Assembly: GCA_015680685.1 (NCBI GenBank)
Contig: MNCI01027002.1
Span: 124,001 to 188,000, forward strand
DNA from: Gnetum montanum
Lineage: Eukaryota; Streptophyta; Gnetopsida; Gnetales; Gnetaceae
Direction of reading: 5' to 3'
DNA: 64,000 nucleotides
Both the position numbers and the translations under genes were made by a program. Below the pieces are notes generated by a model. The model saw only the letters and a program-made list of their open reading frames with translations, did not search any database and was not told where the DNA came from. This document shows, piece by piece, positions 53,950 to 64,000 of this stretch. Numbering within the stretch: position 1 is the first letter of the stretch; every line of letters starts with the position of its first letter.

Positions 53950-56410
53950 AGGTGTTCAGATGCTCAACCGCTTGTAATGGTGAGGGATTTGTTCAATTAT
54001 TTATTTTGAAGAAAGATCTTGTCTTCATAAGGTTGTCAGAACCAACAGCAGGTTGAGGATTCACAGCCCTCATGACATTACGTTGCTATGGTTGAGTGGG
54101 AAGTTCCCCTTGCATTGCTGGAGTGGGTGGTAATGGAGATATTGGTGTGAGAGCTGTTGATGGATTTGGAGGATGGTATGTTTGTGGGTTATCTCTCCCA
54201 GGAGAAGGAGTCCTATAATACTCCTGAGCTTGGTAGTGACGTTGTGGTGTCACGTGATCAACGAAGTCATGTGGAGAGATTGGCTGCTACATGTAATATC
54301 CATATGGATCCAGTTGCCAGTAAGGGTATTTTTGCCTTGGTGGTGGCATCCCCCATGACTATGGGTATTGCCACAGCTGGTGCTGCTCAATAGGTTGTGG
54401 TGGAGTTCCACTTGGATAATATGTTAATGGTTGGTGGAACTACCTCAGGTTACCTGGGGGATAAGGTAACCGTCAAGGTGCTTGTTGTTTGTTAAGTCGT
54501 GGGTTAAGTGCATACACCCCAGACTCTTGCAGATGTGAGATTATTGGGAAACATCCCTTAGGATGGTCATACTAGTATATCTCACATCCATCATAATTGT
54601 CTGTATCAAAACCCACAACCTCTTCAGTGATGGCCATTTTACCCTTACCTTTGTTACGTGCATGGTCCAAATCCCTCTTTTTCTTTTTGTCATAGTCACT
54701 ACCTCGCTCCTTAGACTCCTCTACGATTTTGAGAACGGTTTCAAATCTACTGTCTAAGGAGTCCCACATTTGGTCTACCTTCGCTGACACTTCTGTTGTT
54801 AATTTTTGGAGTGGCAAGGTTTTCCTATTCACCATCTCTTTGAGTGGTGACTCTTCCTCCTCCTCATAGAATCTCATTTCCCTTTTTTGGAGGGAAGGAT
54901 CGCAGTTGTACTCTTCTGCACTTTCTCTCTTACATAGCTCTTCTTCTTCCTTAGCTACTTTCTCTAACAATCTATGAACCTGATGGGACCTAAGCTCTCA
55001 TAATCTCCCTTGGGCATACGTTCCCAGGGTTCTCCTAGTTTCATGCCTAATTCCATCTACAAGATGGTGTTGTTGATCCTGCTGTGAGTAACCATGGCCT
55101 AGGCAACGATGTAGTAGTGCATAATATCGGCCCATGGCAGCATCCAAGGGTTTGTGATTTCCTTGCTTCCATCCTTAGATTTTCTTTCATAGCTTGGACA
55201 CCTAAGAGTACATTTGATATTTATCATTAAACAGTTCTATCATTGTACTCCATCTTTGAATAGATTCGAATTCTAAGGATCGGTACCAGCTTTTCGCTTC
55301 TTTCATCAATGTCCTCGAGAAAAACTTTAATTTTTTCCACTCATTCTCAATGTTCTACAAGGAACATGCATCGTTAAATTCTTGTAAGTGGTTTTGAGAA
55401 TCAGCATTGTAGCCCCCCTCAAATCATGGGATATTATTCATGTCTAACCTCTTGATCCTACTATCCTTTTGGTGCCTTGTGGGAATTCTTACAGCCTCCA
55501 TGATGTCTAACATGCTTCGGCTTACATGTACGAATTTTTCATGGTCATTTCTTTTATAGCATCTGTGATGTCTACATGGTTCCCTACGCTCCCTTCTTTT
55601 ATGCCATGATTCTCTAGAATGCCCTCATCCTCATTCTTGACTATCTCATCGAGGTTTCTCACTCTGTTTACCCTTATCCTCATGATTAGGTTCCTTATGA
55701 CTACATCTTGATACTGAAGGAGAGGGTGAATGTGATGATGAAGGTGAAGAAGAAGGAGAACCATTACCATGACGATGTTTCCTACCTTCTCTTCCGTGGT
55801 CTTGGCCTCGATCATGATTACGATTGACTTCCCACCCTTATCATGTGTTTGTGTTCCCTCATTGAACACTTGGTGTTTGTGGGGGTTAAAACCAGGATTG
55901 TGAATCATGGAGTGGAGGTTTTGATACATGAGCTCCTCACCATCATTAGGAGGGGTAACATTGTTTTGTGAAGAACCTATTAAAATAGGTTCACCACCCT
56001 CAATTTCTCTTAAGACATGTGGAGCATTATGGGGTCTTTCTCCCTTCAACAATGTATAGTATCTCTACTATTGCAAGATCCTTTGACATTGTGCTTCTGT
56101 GGGATGGTAGTCCCTTGTGTCATGGTCGCATGCAATGTACTCTACATAAAATTGAGACATGCCTATTCATGCAAGAGCACGAAGGATCATGTTGGGGACT
56201 ACTTAGTCTAGAGGCAACACTATGTTACCCTCCAAGTCTCTCCAACGCAGTTGTTCATATTGATGGAGAATAAAGGTAAATTTGGGTACATATTCATCAT
56301 GATGAATATATACCACATGGAAGTGTTGAGGAACTGATGGATCTTGGTTATGTGTGTTGTGCCATCAACTGTCTCTTGTGTTGGTCCTAGGCGATGAAGT
56401 GCTTTTGTGC
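53950..56410 (-). pseudogene. M5 gag
   Basis: The start region (about 56428) reads ATATCTTCTTCT, an ATA where M1 and E7 have ATG. The frame 56052-55522 carries the gag N-terminal region to about residue 75 (MLKGERPHNAPHVLREIEGG), after which a frameshift occurs. The other frame gives a basic, Ser-rich segment (GREGRKHRHGNGSPSSSPSS) at 55800-55700. The capsid region lies at 55500-55050. Frame 54970-54572 holds a Glu/Lys-rich segment, VDQMWDSLDSRFETVLKIVE, and the motif GCEIY, stop, YDHPKGCFPI. A Pro-rich tail follows to 53950. Confidence 0.72.
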
Positions 56411-56556
56411 AAAGAAGAAGATATTTTAGTCTTGTTCGGTGTGCTGTTTACTGTTATCTTATTTTCTTTTTATTTTGATCAACCCTAAGGGTTTGTTCTA
56501 GCTTCCCAATTATATGAATGATCTTCTATGTTCTACGTAGCACACAAACAACTAAG

Positions 56557-56574
56557 TCCCCAGCAACGGTGGCA
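56557..56574 (-). promoter_or_regulatory. M5 primer binding site, tRNA-Asp type
   Basis: On minus TGCCACCGTTGCTGGGGA, one base inside the 5' LTR. It differs from the Athila site at four positions and is the best-preserved GTTGC/GGGGA end in the window. Confidence 0.82.
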
Positions 56575-56575
56575 A

Positions 56576-57384
56576 TGATGAGTGGCAAGGTACCCCCTAC
56601 ACTCAACCATACGAATACAAGTGTCTCACGCGTGATCCGGTCGAATTCCAAGGACTAAGTGCTTATGCACCTTAATGAAACACTTAAGGTTAATCAATCA
56701 CTACCTTCCCAAACTTGTATTGTCACTGTTTTATGATTAAGTAAGCTTGAGGTATATGATTTTTATATCTTTTATCTTTTTAATGTCTTATGCTAATAGG
56801 GAAAGGTAAAGAGAACTAAGTGACTAACTTTCATTAACTATTCACTAACTAAATTCTAATTTTCCTAGCACCAGTATTTGTTCCCACTTGCCGTCCACAC
56901 CCTAAACTAGTGCAATGCTACTGGGATTACTACACGCTACTCGTTACTGGGTTACCAAGCATTGCACACATGCTCGAAGTGGTCGTACTGAGTGCACTTA
57001 ATTATCAGAGTCAAGGGTTGAGAGAGATTAATTATCTAAGAAAGAATTTAAATAATTAACAATAATTAATTCCTATTTAGCTTAGTCCATATGCTACAAG
57101 GTTTATCAAAATATTCATCTTTATTGCAGTACACAAATGTGTGCTCAGGTATAATTTGCTCGAATAAAGATTGGTTCACTTTGAGACTCCTACAAGTGGT
57201 ACATGGAAATTATTCTAACTCTAGAATGGTAAAACTACTAGAGTTTGGCTAAAGGTCTAGATCTAGATGTCCAAAATAGGGAAATCTACCTCTTATTTAT
57301 AGGCATTGTGGCGGGCTGCAATATCGTGTATGTGATATGGCAGGGGCAGACGCGATATCGTGTATGCAATATTGCAGCTCATCA
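56576..57384 (-). repeat. M5 5' LTR
   Basis: TGATGAGTGGCAAGGTACCC to GCAGCTCATCA, pairing with 48774-49611. TATA-like box on minus at 57293-57301. The U3 repeat (57310-57375) has fewer GATATCG-type units than the 3' LTR. Confidence 0.9.
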
Positions 57385-57984
57385 ACATGTATCCACTATT
57401 GGGTTACCAAACACTATGCTACTGGAATACCAAGCAATAATGCTACTGGGACCACCAAGTAAATATGTGTTACACTCAAAGTGGTTGTACTTATGTATTT
57501 AATTTATCTAGCTTATCTTGCTTAATTAGCTTAATTACTGGAAACAATTAAATAATTAACTAAAATTATTAAATGCATAAATAAATATCTAAACTATCTA
57601 GAATATTGCAAGGTTTATTAAGAATCTCATCTTTATTGCCATACACATTGTCATGCTCAAGTACAACAATGCTTGAATAAAGATTCATACACTCAATGAC
57701 TTCTGCTGCAGGCACTCTGGAGAAATATTCTAACTTTCAAATGTAAAAACTGCAAGAGTTTGTCTACTACTATGAATATAATTCCCATAAACATGGTTGG
57801 GAGCTCATATTTATACTTTTTGCTCTAGGGATGCATCAATGGGACCCCATCAATGTAGCAAACGCTACATTGATGTAGCCCCATCAACATGGAATCACCA
57901 CATAAATGGGGCCTTGTTGATGGGGGACCATTGATGAGGTCATGTCCATGGGGCCCATTGATGTGGCTTATTGATGCTTCTTCA
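57385..57984 (-). repeat. M4 5' LTR, part 2 (right of the M5 insertion)
   Basis: Resumes with ACATGTATCCACTATTGGG exactly where the M1 LTR continues. Ends GCTTCTTCA, like the GCTTCATCA end of the M2 LTR. TATA-like box on minus near 57811. The U3 block 57830-57975 is rich in CCCATCAATG and GGGGCC units, including a GTAGCAAACGCTACATTGAT palindromic part. Confidence 0.75.
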
Positions 57985-59316
57985 AGTCCCTTGTGGCAAT
58001 TATGTTTAAATGACCTAATAAAGCCCAACCTTAATCTAGACCAAAATCAACCACTTTTAGTGACTTCACATCACCACTTTAAGACCAGTCTAGTCCTTGA
58101 AATACAAACATGCACCATAGATTAAACACTAGTCCTTATTTAGGAGGAAGTCAGAATTGAAAAAGGGCCTTAGTTAGAGGGACCTTCTAGCATGGGTAAC
58201 ATGTCTTTCTAGTCCCATACTAGTGCTTGTAGCCTGTTATTCTAACTAAGAGATATGCATTGAATTCCCATCCTGTGTGTGTGTTTTATAGGTAACCACA
58301 CCATGTAAAGACTTATGTGAACTTCCTAGCATTAGACGATGTGAAATGGTAAGAAATCCAGGAAAACACACAAGTGCATAAGCAATTAGAAGAGAACAAA
58401 GAATATTGAATCCCCTTGAAGTCACACCCTTTTTAGACCTTTGAATCCTTTCCAAGTTTGTAGACTACCAAGGTCATAAGTTTGTTTATAGTTTTATTAG
58501 TAAAAAGGGACCACATATTCTTCAAACAAGAAAAATAATAGAGTTTGTGGATGAGTGGATGATGTGGACTCACTACCTATTCTATAAAAAATAAACCATG
58601 TCTTATTCATTAGACATCAAAATTCAAAAATAGAAACTAGACATTAGCAATCAAAAAATAAGGTACAAACCACCATTAGTAAATAACAACATTGGCACTA
58701 TGTCCTATAGTAATAAAGCACTTTTATTAGCAAAAAAATGAAAAGTCAAATCAAAATAAAGTAAAATATATAATAAAGTATAAAATATTCAATAAAGATA
58801 AAACATACTAATGATATTGTAAAACAAAAAATCAAGAAAATAAATAGGAGTGAAAAAACCAAAAAAAGGCGTAAAAATCAACAAAGTGTAAAAGAAAAAT
58901 GTGTAAAAAAAAAGTGAAAACTTGAGGAGCCTTGTGCATGGCTAGCATGGATGTCCATTTCCCCCATGACTATATTGAAAGGAGGAGATGCAAAATATAG
59001 AGCGTGGTTGTCCATCCGATGAGGTATTAGTCGCACCAGCTTGCTTTGGCACAAGGAAAGGTTTCACTTGTTGGATGTTGACCAATAGATTTTTGTTTAG
59101 GCTCTCAAGTTTGTAGATTAACATGGCCCTAGAAGGAAAGGATTCATCAATTATATGAGGTCCCTCCCATAACATTTGGAACTTTATTTTTTCATGTACA
59201 TGTATGGGGTTCTAGTAGAGAACCTTATCTCTACGTTGAAATTTTACTTTTTGTATTCTAAGGTTATGATGCTTCTTGTTGTATGCCTTATGCATGTCAA
59301 TCAAAGATAGGGCCAC
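57985..59316 (-). mobile_element. M7: fragment of a further Athila-like element
   Basis: Contains 3' region sequence shared with M1 and M4 (58140-58260, GCCTTAGTTAGA and CTTGTAGCCTGTTATT), the A-rich tract (58740-58920), the post-integrase purine tract (58958-58988) and the integrase C-terminal end (59175-58990 open; GPHIIDESFPSRAMLIYKLE). It is interrupted at 59317 by the M6 LTR; the rest of M7 must lie beyond the window. M4 appears inserted on its left. Confidence 0.7.
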
Positions 59317-60278
59317 TGATTAAGTGGCTAGGTACCCCTATGCCCAACCATGCAAATCATGAGCGTTCACACATGACTTGGTCAAATTCTGTAGACTGTA
59401 AGCACTTTTCATACACCAAAATTTAACCAGTAAAACCCTTTGTTAGAACGTTCGTTGTCTTCCCAACCTCACTTATGATGTTTTGATTACGATGGTTAAG
59501 TGAGATCGAGGAAACTGATTTTTATGGCATTTTACTTTATCTTCTAGCATCTAATTCTTAGAATGGAAAGTAAGGAATGAAATATTATGTAATCTATAAT
59601 TATCCTAATCTATATCTTAACTCTTCTTAGCATAAGTATCTGATCCCATCTTTCGTGCACATCTTGAGCATCCCCTAACCACTACTGGGCTACCAGACAT
59701 TAAGCATCACTGGGTTGTCACATGTTGGGTTTATGTTCGAGATGGTCATACTTATGGTTTCTATGAACTATAAAAGATCAAGAGCAATTAAAATAATAAC
59801 AACAGAAACTTAATGAATGATTAAAGAATATAAATATTAAACTATAAATGCATAGAAATTACTAAGTCAAATTTTTGCAGGGAATGCATGAAAAGATCAT
59901 CTTTATCATCGTTCACACCAATGGGCTTAGGTACATCAGCACTCGAATAAAGAGTCAGACATCTTTCTTACACCTACTGCAAGCACTTGGAAAGTATTCT
60001 TACTCTCTTGGAAACAAACTGTAAGAGCTTCACTACAACTACCAAAAAGATACCTAAGTATGGTGGGAGCCCACTTATTTATAGGCCATAATAGATGCTA
60101 CATAAACAGGGCCATGTTGACGCATGAAAGGATGTGTCGACAGGGCCACATTGACGTGGCCATGTATATAGGGTCGTGTCAACATGGCCACGTATACAGG
60201 GCCACATCAACACGGCCACATATACGGGACCCTGTATACACAACCTAGTAAACGCATCAACTGTTTAACAGTTCATCA
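59317..60278 (-). repeat. M6 3' LTR
   Basis: Starts TGATTAAGTGGCTAGGTACC and ends AACAGTTCATCA, with the PPT complement (TACCCCCACAACTAAG) next. TATA-like box on minus at about 60073-60081. The U3 block 60095-60265 is the longest in the window, with repeated CACGTATACAGGGCCACATC-type units. This LTR interrupts M7. Confidence 0.82.
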
Positions 60279-60371
60279 TACCCCCACAACTAAGTAAAAA
60301 CTCATCCTCAAGTTCCTCTACAATTTGGAAGGTATGGACTCTTTATTACAATAGACATGACGTAACACATG

Positions 60372-60391
60372 ACACACACACACACACACAC
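60372..60391. repeat. CA dinucleotide microsatellite
   Basis: Ten uninterrupted CA units in the M6 3' region between PPT and extra-ORF remnant. Confidence 0.95.
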
Positions 60392-60539
60392 ATGACATGC
60401 CAAGTGTCCAAGTGTATAGAGTAGGAAAAACTACAAAAATGATGGTGTTCAGAGACAAAATTGAACACCCTGACAGTCCTAGATTCTCTACCATGTTGAA
60501 ATATGCAAAACATTACTGGAGAAGATCACATTGTCCTTG

Positions 60540-61100
60540 GGGACAGTGGTTCTAACAGATCTTCACTAGCCTCTGGCCCATGTGGCGGTGGTGGCATTAA
60601 CAATGGCTGCTCTGCAACAACTGCAAATTTTAGAGGAAACTAAAAAGCCTCCAAGAGGGCCCTCATTTTTTTCTCCTTACTTCTGGGATTGTTCACTTTC
60701 TAGGTAGCTTCACCAATGTGTGTCAAGACTAGAACTTTCCAAGGGCATGGGAGCACAGGAAAGAGTTCTTTCAAATTGATAAAATAGGCTATGAACTATT
60801 TCCATTCAACGTTGAACACTTGAATTGATGTATGCAACTACTAGTAGTCATTCATTTAACTGGCCAAGTTCTCCATGAATGTACATTGTCCTTCAACACG
60901 CATACGGAGAACTGCGAGTTCTATGTTGGCTATCTCCAATTTTTGCTTTATGACCTTGTGTGCTTGGAACTCACCCTCGTATAAAGAATATGAGGTGGCC
61001 ACTTGCTTTTCTAGTTCATACCACGGTCTCCCAGTTGTTAGCATAGCTAGATTTGTGTAGCAAAGGTTGGCCAACTCCATGTATTTTATTATTTCCTCAA
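60540..61100 (-). pseudogene. M6 extra ORF remnant with helical tail
   Basis: Frame 61080-60856: YELEKQVATSYSLYEGEFQA, KVIKQKLEIANIELAVLRMR, VEGQCTFMENLA, helix-forming and heptad-like, comparable with the coiled-coil tail of M4. Further on (60720-60550, broken frame) comes a HIGEA-containing segment and a PPPPHGPEA-type Pro-rich end, like M2 at 13117-12875. The N-terminal domain and the MAPK start are missing. Confidence 0.55.
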
Positions 61101-61515
61101 TCTGCCATTTCTTGAGGTAGATCTCAGCCTAGTTGTAGGCATTCAACCCATGGAGTGGGTGAATGGGTCGATAATGTGGACTCACTACTAATTTTATGAG
61201 ATGAAAATAGATTTAATGTCCAAGGACAACAATGTAAGGTCAGGAGTGAGATAAACTAGGTGGACTATTTCATGTGACCCAGCGCAACAAAAACGATCAA
61301 CGCCAGACACTTGATGATAATAAGATGACTGATTAGCAGCCAATTGAAATTTAAACACACACATATGAATAAATAATCAACAAAAAATGGAAAAGTAAAG
61401 GAAAAGTTAGTAAGAATTGGCAAACGTATGAATGATGTTGAAAAACAAAAAAGTGTAAAACAAAAAATTTCAAAAACAATGGGGAGCTTGGTAGGATGGA
61501 TTATTATGGAGGACG

Positions 61516-61548
61516 GTCTCCCCCATGACTAGGTGGAAAGGAGGAGAT
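61516..61548 (-). promoter_or_regulatory. M6 post-integrase polypurine-like tract
   Basis: On minus CACCTAGTCATGGGGGAGAC, downstream of the integrase end, equivalent to the M5 tract. Confidence 0.6.
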
Positions 61549-61559
61549 GAAAAAAATGG

Positions 61560-62300
61560 AGTGAGGCTATCCTAGTGACGATGAGGTGGTAGCACTGGTT
61601 AGATGGAGTTTGCGAAAAGGTTTTAATTGTTGTCGATTGACTAGCTGCGGTCTAGTGGGGCTCTTAGGTTTGTGTATAAGCAAGGTCCTAGATGGGAAGG
61701 ATTCAAAGACAATGTATGGACCCTTTCACAGTTTTTGAAACTTGGTCAATTATGGTAAATGTGTGGGGTTCCAATAATGCACCTTATCTCCATGNGAATT
61801 TTCCAAGTGGAGTGATAGGCCCAAAGGGCATCATTAAGTTTGGTGCTCTAGTCCCTCTTATATTTACTCATGGTTCGACTGAGGATTTTGGTGATCTCCC
61901 TATTGGTGACTTTGGCCTACCCATTGGCTTGGGGGTGATAGGGTGTTCTAAATTTATGGGTAACCCCCAAGTGTTGCATGAGTTTATGAAAAGTGATGCC
62001 CATGAAATGTGTTCCATTATCTAAGATGAGTGCACGTGACACTCCAAACCTGTTGATGATCTATTGTTGGATAAATCATGCAATGGTGTTTGATGAGCAG
62101 TTGACGACAGCTGCTGCCTCCACCCACTTTTTGCAGTAGTCCACAAAAATGATGATATACGTCTTCCCATTGGACAAGGGTGTGATGGGACCCATGAAGT
62201 CAATGCCCCAGATGTCGAAGGGCTCTAGTGGTTAGATCCACTGTTGGGGTCCCTCCAATCGTGCAGTCATCCCACTCTCTCTCTGGCATCGTTCACAGGA
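61560..62300 (-). pseudogene. M6 integrase remnant with sequence missing at an N
   Basis: On minus: [10 protein letters not shown] (Asp kept), ALILDNGT (Asp kept), HPQANG, stop, AKVT (Glu changed to Lys). At 61795 a single N joins the C-terminal module (complement of CACCTTATCTCC) to sequence that in M5 lies about 250 bp further upstream in the gene, so the N stands for missing sequence of unknown size. The HHCC region lies at about 62300-62420. Confidence 0.72.
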
Positions 62301-62689
62301 GTGGGTGAACCATTGTGCATCCCTAAAGATTATGGGCCAGTAATATCCTGTAAGTAGGATTTTAATGGCGGTGCATCATCTAGCATAGTGGCTTGCGCAA
62401 GGCCCCTCGTGAGCATCTTGGAGGATGTGTAGTGTATCATCATCAGTCACACACCATCAGACTAGGACATCTATGCATACTTTGTAAAGGAAACCATTGA
62501 TTTCCATGAAGCACTTGGCCTTATGGAGAAATTGTTGTTTCTATTAATAGTTCCACTCCTTTGGTAATTCCTAAGTTGTGAGATAGGTAAGGATGTGGCT
62601 GAACCAAGGTGATTCCTTGGGCACCTACAGATCGACTGCTCCCACGAAAAGAAGTTCATCAAGGAATTGGTCAGAGAGGGGCTCCTCCT

Positions 62690-62990
62690 CTTTTGTGTCC
62701 TCCCATCGCAACTAAGACAAGTTGTCAGAAGCCACATTCTCAATTCTCTTTTGATCTATCATGGTGAGGTCAAATTCTTGAAGAATCACCAACCACCGTA
62801 TGATACGGGGGCTCATCATTGGTTTGTTCATTAGAAACTGGATGGCACTATGGTTGGTATGCACGAACACCTTGTACCTGAGCACATAGTGTCGAAATTT
62901 TTCCAAGGCGAACACCACCATCATCAACTCCTTTTCAGTGGTGGTGTAATTAAGCTAGGCACCCACAATACTATGGCTTGCACAATGAAT
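62690..62990 (-). pseudogene. M6 RNase H remnant
   Basis: Frame 62927-62712: VVFALEKFRHYVLRYKVFVH, TNHSAIQFLMNKPMMSPRII and EFDLTMIDQKRIENVASDNL. The Asp of TDHSA is Asn, the same change as in M2. Confidence 0.75.
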
Positions 62991-62999
62991 ATATTATGG

Positions 63000-64000
63000 A
63001 CATTTTTTATCATCATACTATGTAAGCATGACACCCAATGCATAGTTGGATGCAACCATCATGATGTGGTAAGGTTTGGACCAATTAGGTGCCCATAGAA
63101 CTAGAGTCTCTACGAGTTTCTATTTAAGAATTTGGAATGCAGATTCACATTTGCTAGTCTAGAAGAATGAAGCATCTTTCTTCGTGAGTTCCACCAATGG
63201 CTTGGTGATTTTTGAGAAATTTTTTATGAAGCGTCAGTAGTAACCAATGTGGCCAAGGAATGACTTAACATCTTTTACAGTGCTTGGTTGCCAAGTGATT
63301 CCTTGGATGAACCTGATTTTGTTAGGATCCACACTAATCCCTGTCTATGAAATACAGTGCCCCAGCACAATGCCCTTCTAGACCATTAAATGGATTTTCT
63401 GCTAGTGGAGCCGTAGGTTAGTGTCCACATATCTTTTCAAAACTTGCTCAAGGTGGTCCAAGGCTTGATCAAACGTGGTCCCATAGGTAGAGAAGTCAAA
63501 CGTGACCAATTTGTTGCTAGAAGATGCTGAGGACAAGGTGTTGGAAAGAGGCAGGTGCATTACATAGGCCAAAAGGCATCTTTTTGTATGCAAAAGTTCC
63601 CCAGGGACTTGTGAAGGTTATCTTGGCCTAGTCCTCTGGCACAATTTGCATTTGGTTATAGCCACTATAACCATCCAAAAAGTTGTAATAACAATGCCCC
63701 ACAATGGTATCCAACACTTGGTCCACAAATGGGAGTAGGAAGTGATCTTTGAAGGTAGCCTTGTTGAGCAATCAAATATCTATATAGACCCTCCATTTTC
63801 CACACTTCTTTGGCATGATAATGAGTGGACTGACCCATTCACTATCAACAATAGAGTAGATGAACCCTGCTTTTAGCAACTGCTCGATTTCATCTTTGAT
63901 GACCTGGTTCAATTTGGGATTTAATTACCTTTGTGGTTGCCTTTATGGCTTCATGGAGGGATTGATATAAATCTGATGTTGGCAAAACCTGGGATCCATT
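63000..64000 (-). pseudogene. M6 reverse transcriptase remnant, catalytic box deleted
   Basis: The thumb lies at 63120-63260 and N-terminal blocks at 63640-63960 (complement of CCTCCATTTTCCACACTTCT and others). Compared with M5, a stretch of about 17 nt is missing near 63498: M5 reads VEVFMDDFSTYG where M6 goes from the QQIG segment to DFSTYG. A TAG replaces a Gln of QQIG. The gene continues beyond the window. Confidence 0.75.

Larger units (their letters stand above)
48774..57384 (-). mobile_element. M5: near-complete Athila-like element nested in the M4 LTR
   Basis: 8.6 kb with both LTRs (48774-49611, 56576-57384), primer site, gag, protease, RT with intact FMDD, RNase H, integrase with all three catalytic acids, post-integrase purine tract and 3' PPT. 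Flanks ACTTG (48769-48773) and ACATG (57385-57389) are a target duplication with one change; the uninterrupted M1 LTR supports ACATG as original. It lacks the extra 3' ORF: only about 0.85 kb separates the two purine tracts. Frames are broken by few lesions, and its LTRs are visibly more alike than those of M1, so it is the youngest element here. Confidence 0.9.
59317..64000 (-). mobile_element. M6: Athila-like element, 3' part, continuing past the window
   Basis: On minus from the right edge: RT, RNase H, integrase, post-integrase purine tract (61516-61548), remnant of the extra ORF, 3' PPT and 3' LTR. Gag and protease would lie beyond 64000. RT has a deletion through the catalytic box; RNase H and integrase each have a changed catalytic residue. 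Confidence 0.8.

Noticed and set aside
57825-58125. Frames on both strands with Gly/His/Pro repeats
   Set aside because: They read through the palindromic U3 repeat of the M4 LTR and have no coding origin.
1-64000. tRNA, rRNA, CRISPR or bacterial-type operons
   Set aside because: No cloverleaf with conserved tRNA boxes, no rRNA core and no spaced direct-repeat array was seen. The tRNA-Asp-like strings are primer binding sites beside LTRs.

Overview
This window is plant nuclear DNA from a repeat-dense part of a large genome, almost certainly a seed plant. The reasons are the Athila-like Ty3/gypsy elements with tRNA-Asp-type primer sites, a Ty1/copia relic, an endogenous Caulimoviridae (pararetrovirus) fragment, and fragments of a plant DUF579 (IRX15/GXM) gene and an ArfGAP gene. 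I cannot name the species. I see no intact host gene, tRNA, rRNA or CRISPR array. Nearly every long reading frame belongs to a decayed retroelement or is a shadow of one. Assembly gaps lie at 14696-15137, 30580-30801, 42689-42879 and a single N at 61795.

Layout. M1 (926-6001, minus) is a complete but pol-less LTR element with a perfect 5-bp target duplication. A Ty1/copia pseudo-element runs on plus from about 8218 to 11530. M2 (11750-17560, minus) is an Athila-like element truncated at its 5' side, followed by a partial LTR (17560-18240). E3 (about 18950-28996, plus) carries gag, protease and an extra 3' ORF but no RT or integrase; a minus-strand pararetrovirus fragment (about 25510-27815) sits inside it. 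Between E3 and the next element lies a 2.3-kb non-LTR island (28997-31277) with DUF579-like and ArfGAP fragments, hairpins, a G-rich block and a gap. E7 (31278-37077, plus) is an element with both LTRs, gag and the extra ORF but no pol.

From 38 kb to the right edge everything is a minus-strand nest. M4 (about 37.9-48.4 kb) has its 5' LTR split by M5 (48774-57384), the youngest-looking and most complete element. The LTR resumes at 57385-57984. A further fragment, M7 (57985-59316), is interrupted by M6 (59317 to beyond the window).

The Athila-like elements share one plan: LTRs with TGATGAG/CTCATCA-like ends, a degenerate tRNA-Asp primer site, gag with an unusual C/H motif, protease, RT, RNase H and integrase. 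After integrase comes a second polypurine-like tract that copies the 3' PPT, and in most copies then an extra ORF starting ATGGC(A/C)CC with a coiled-coil tail. In M2 and M4 that ORF is preceded by a TATA-like box and a plausible leader intron, suggesting its own transcript. The U3 next to the TATA box holds a short, fast-changing palindromic repeat that differs between copies and between the two LTRs of one element. Almost all copies have lost catalytic residues through transitions typical of methylated-cytosine decay.
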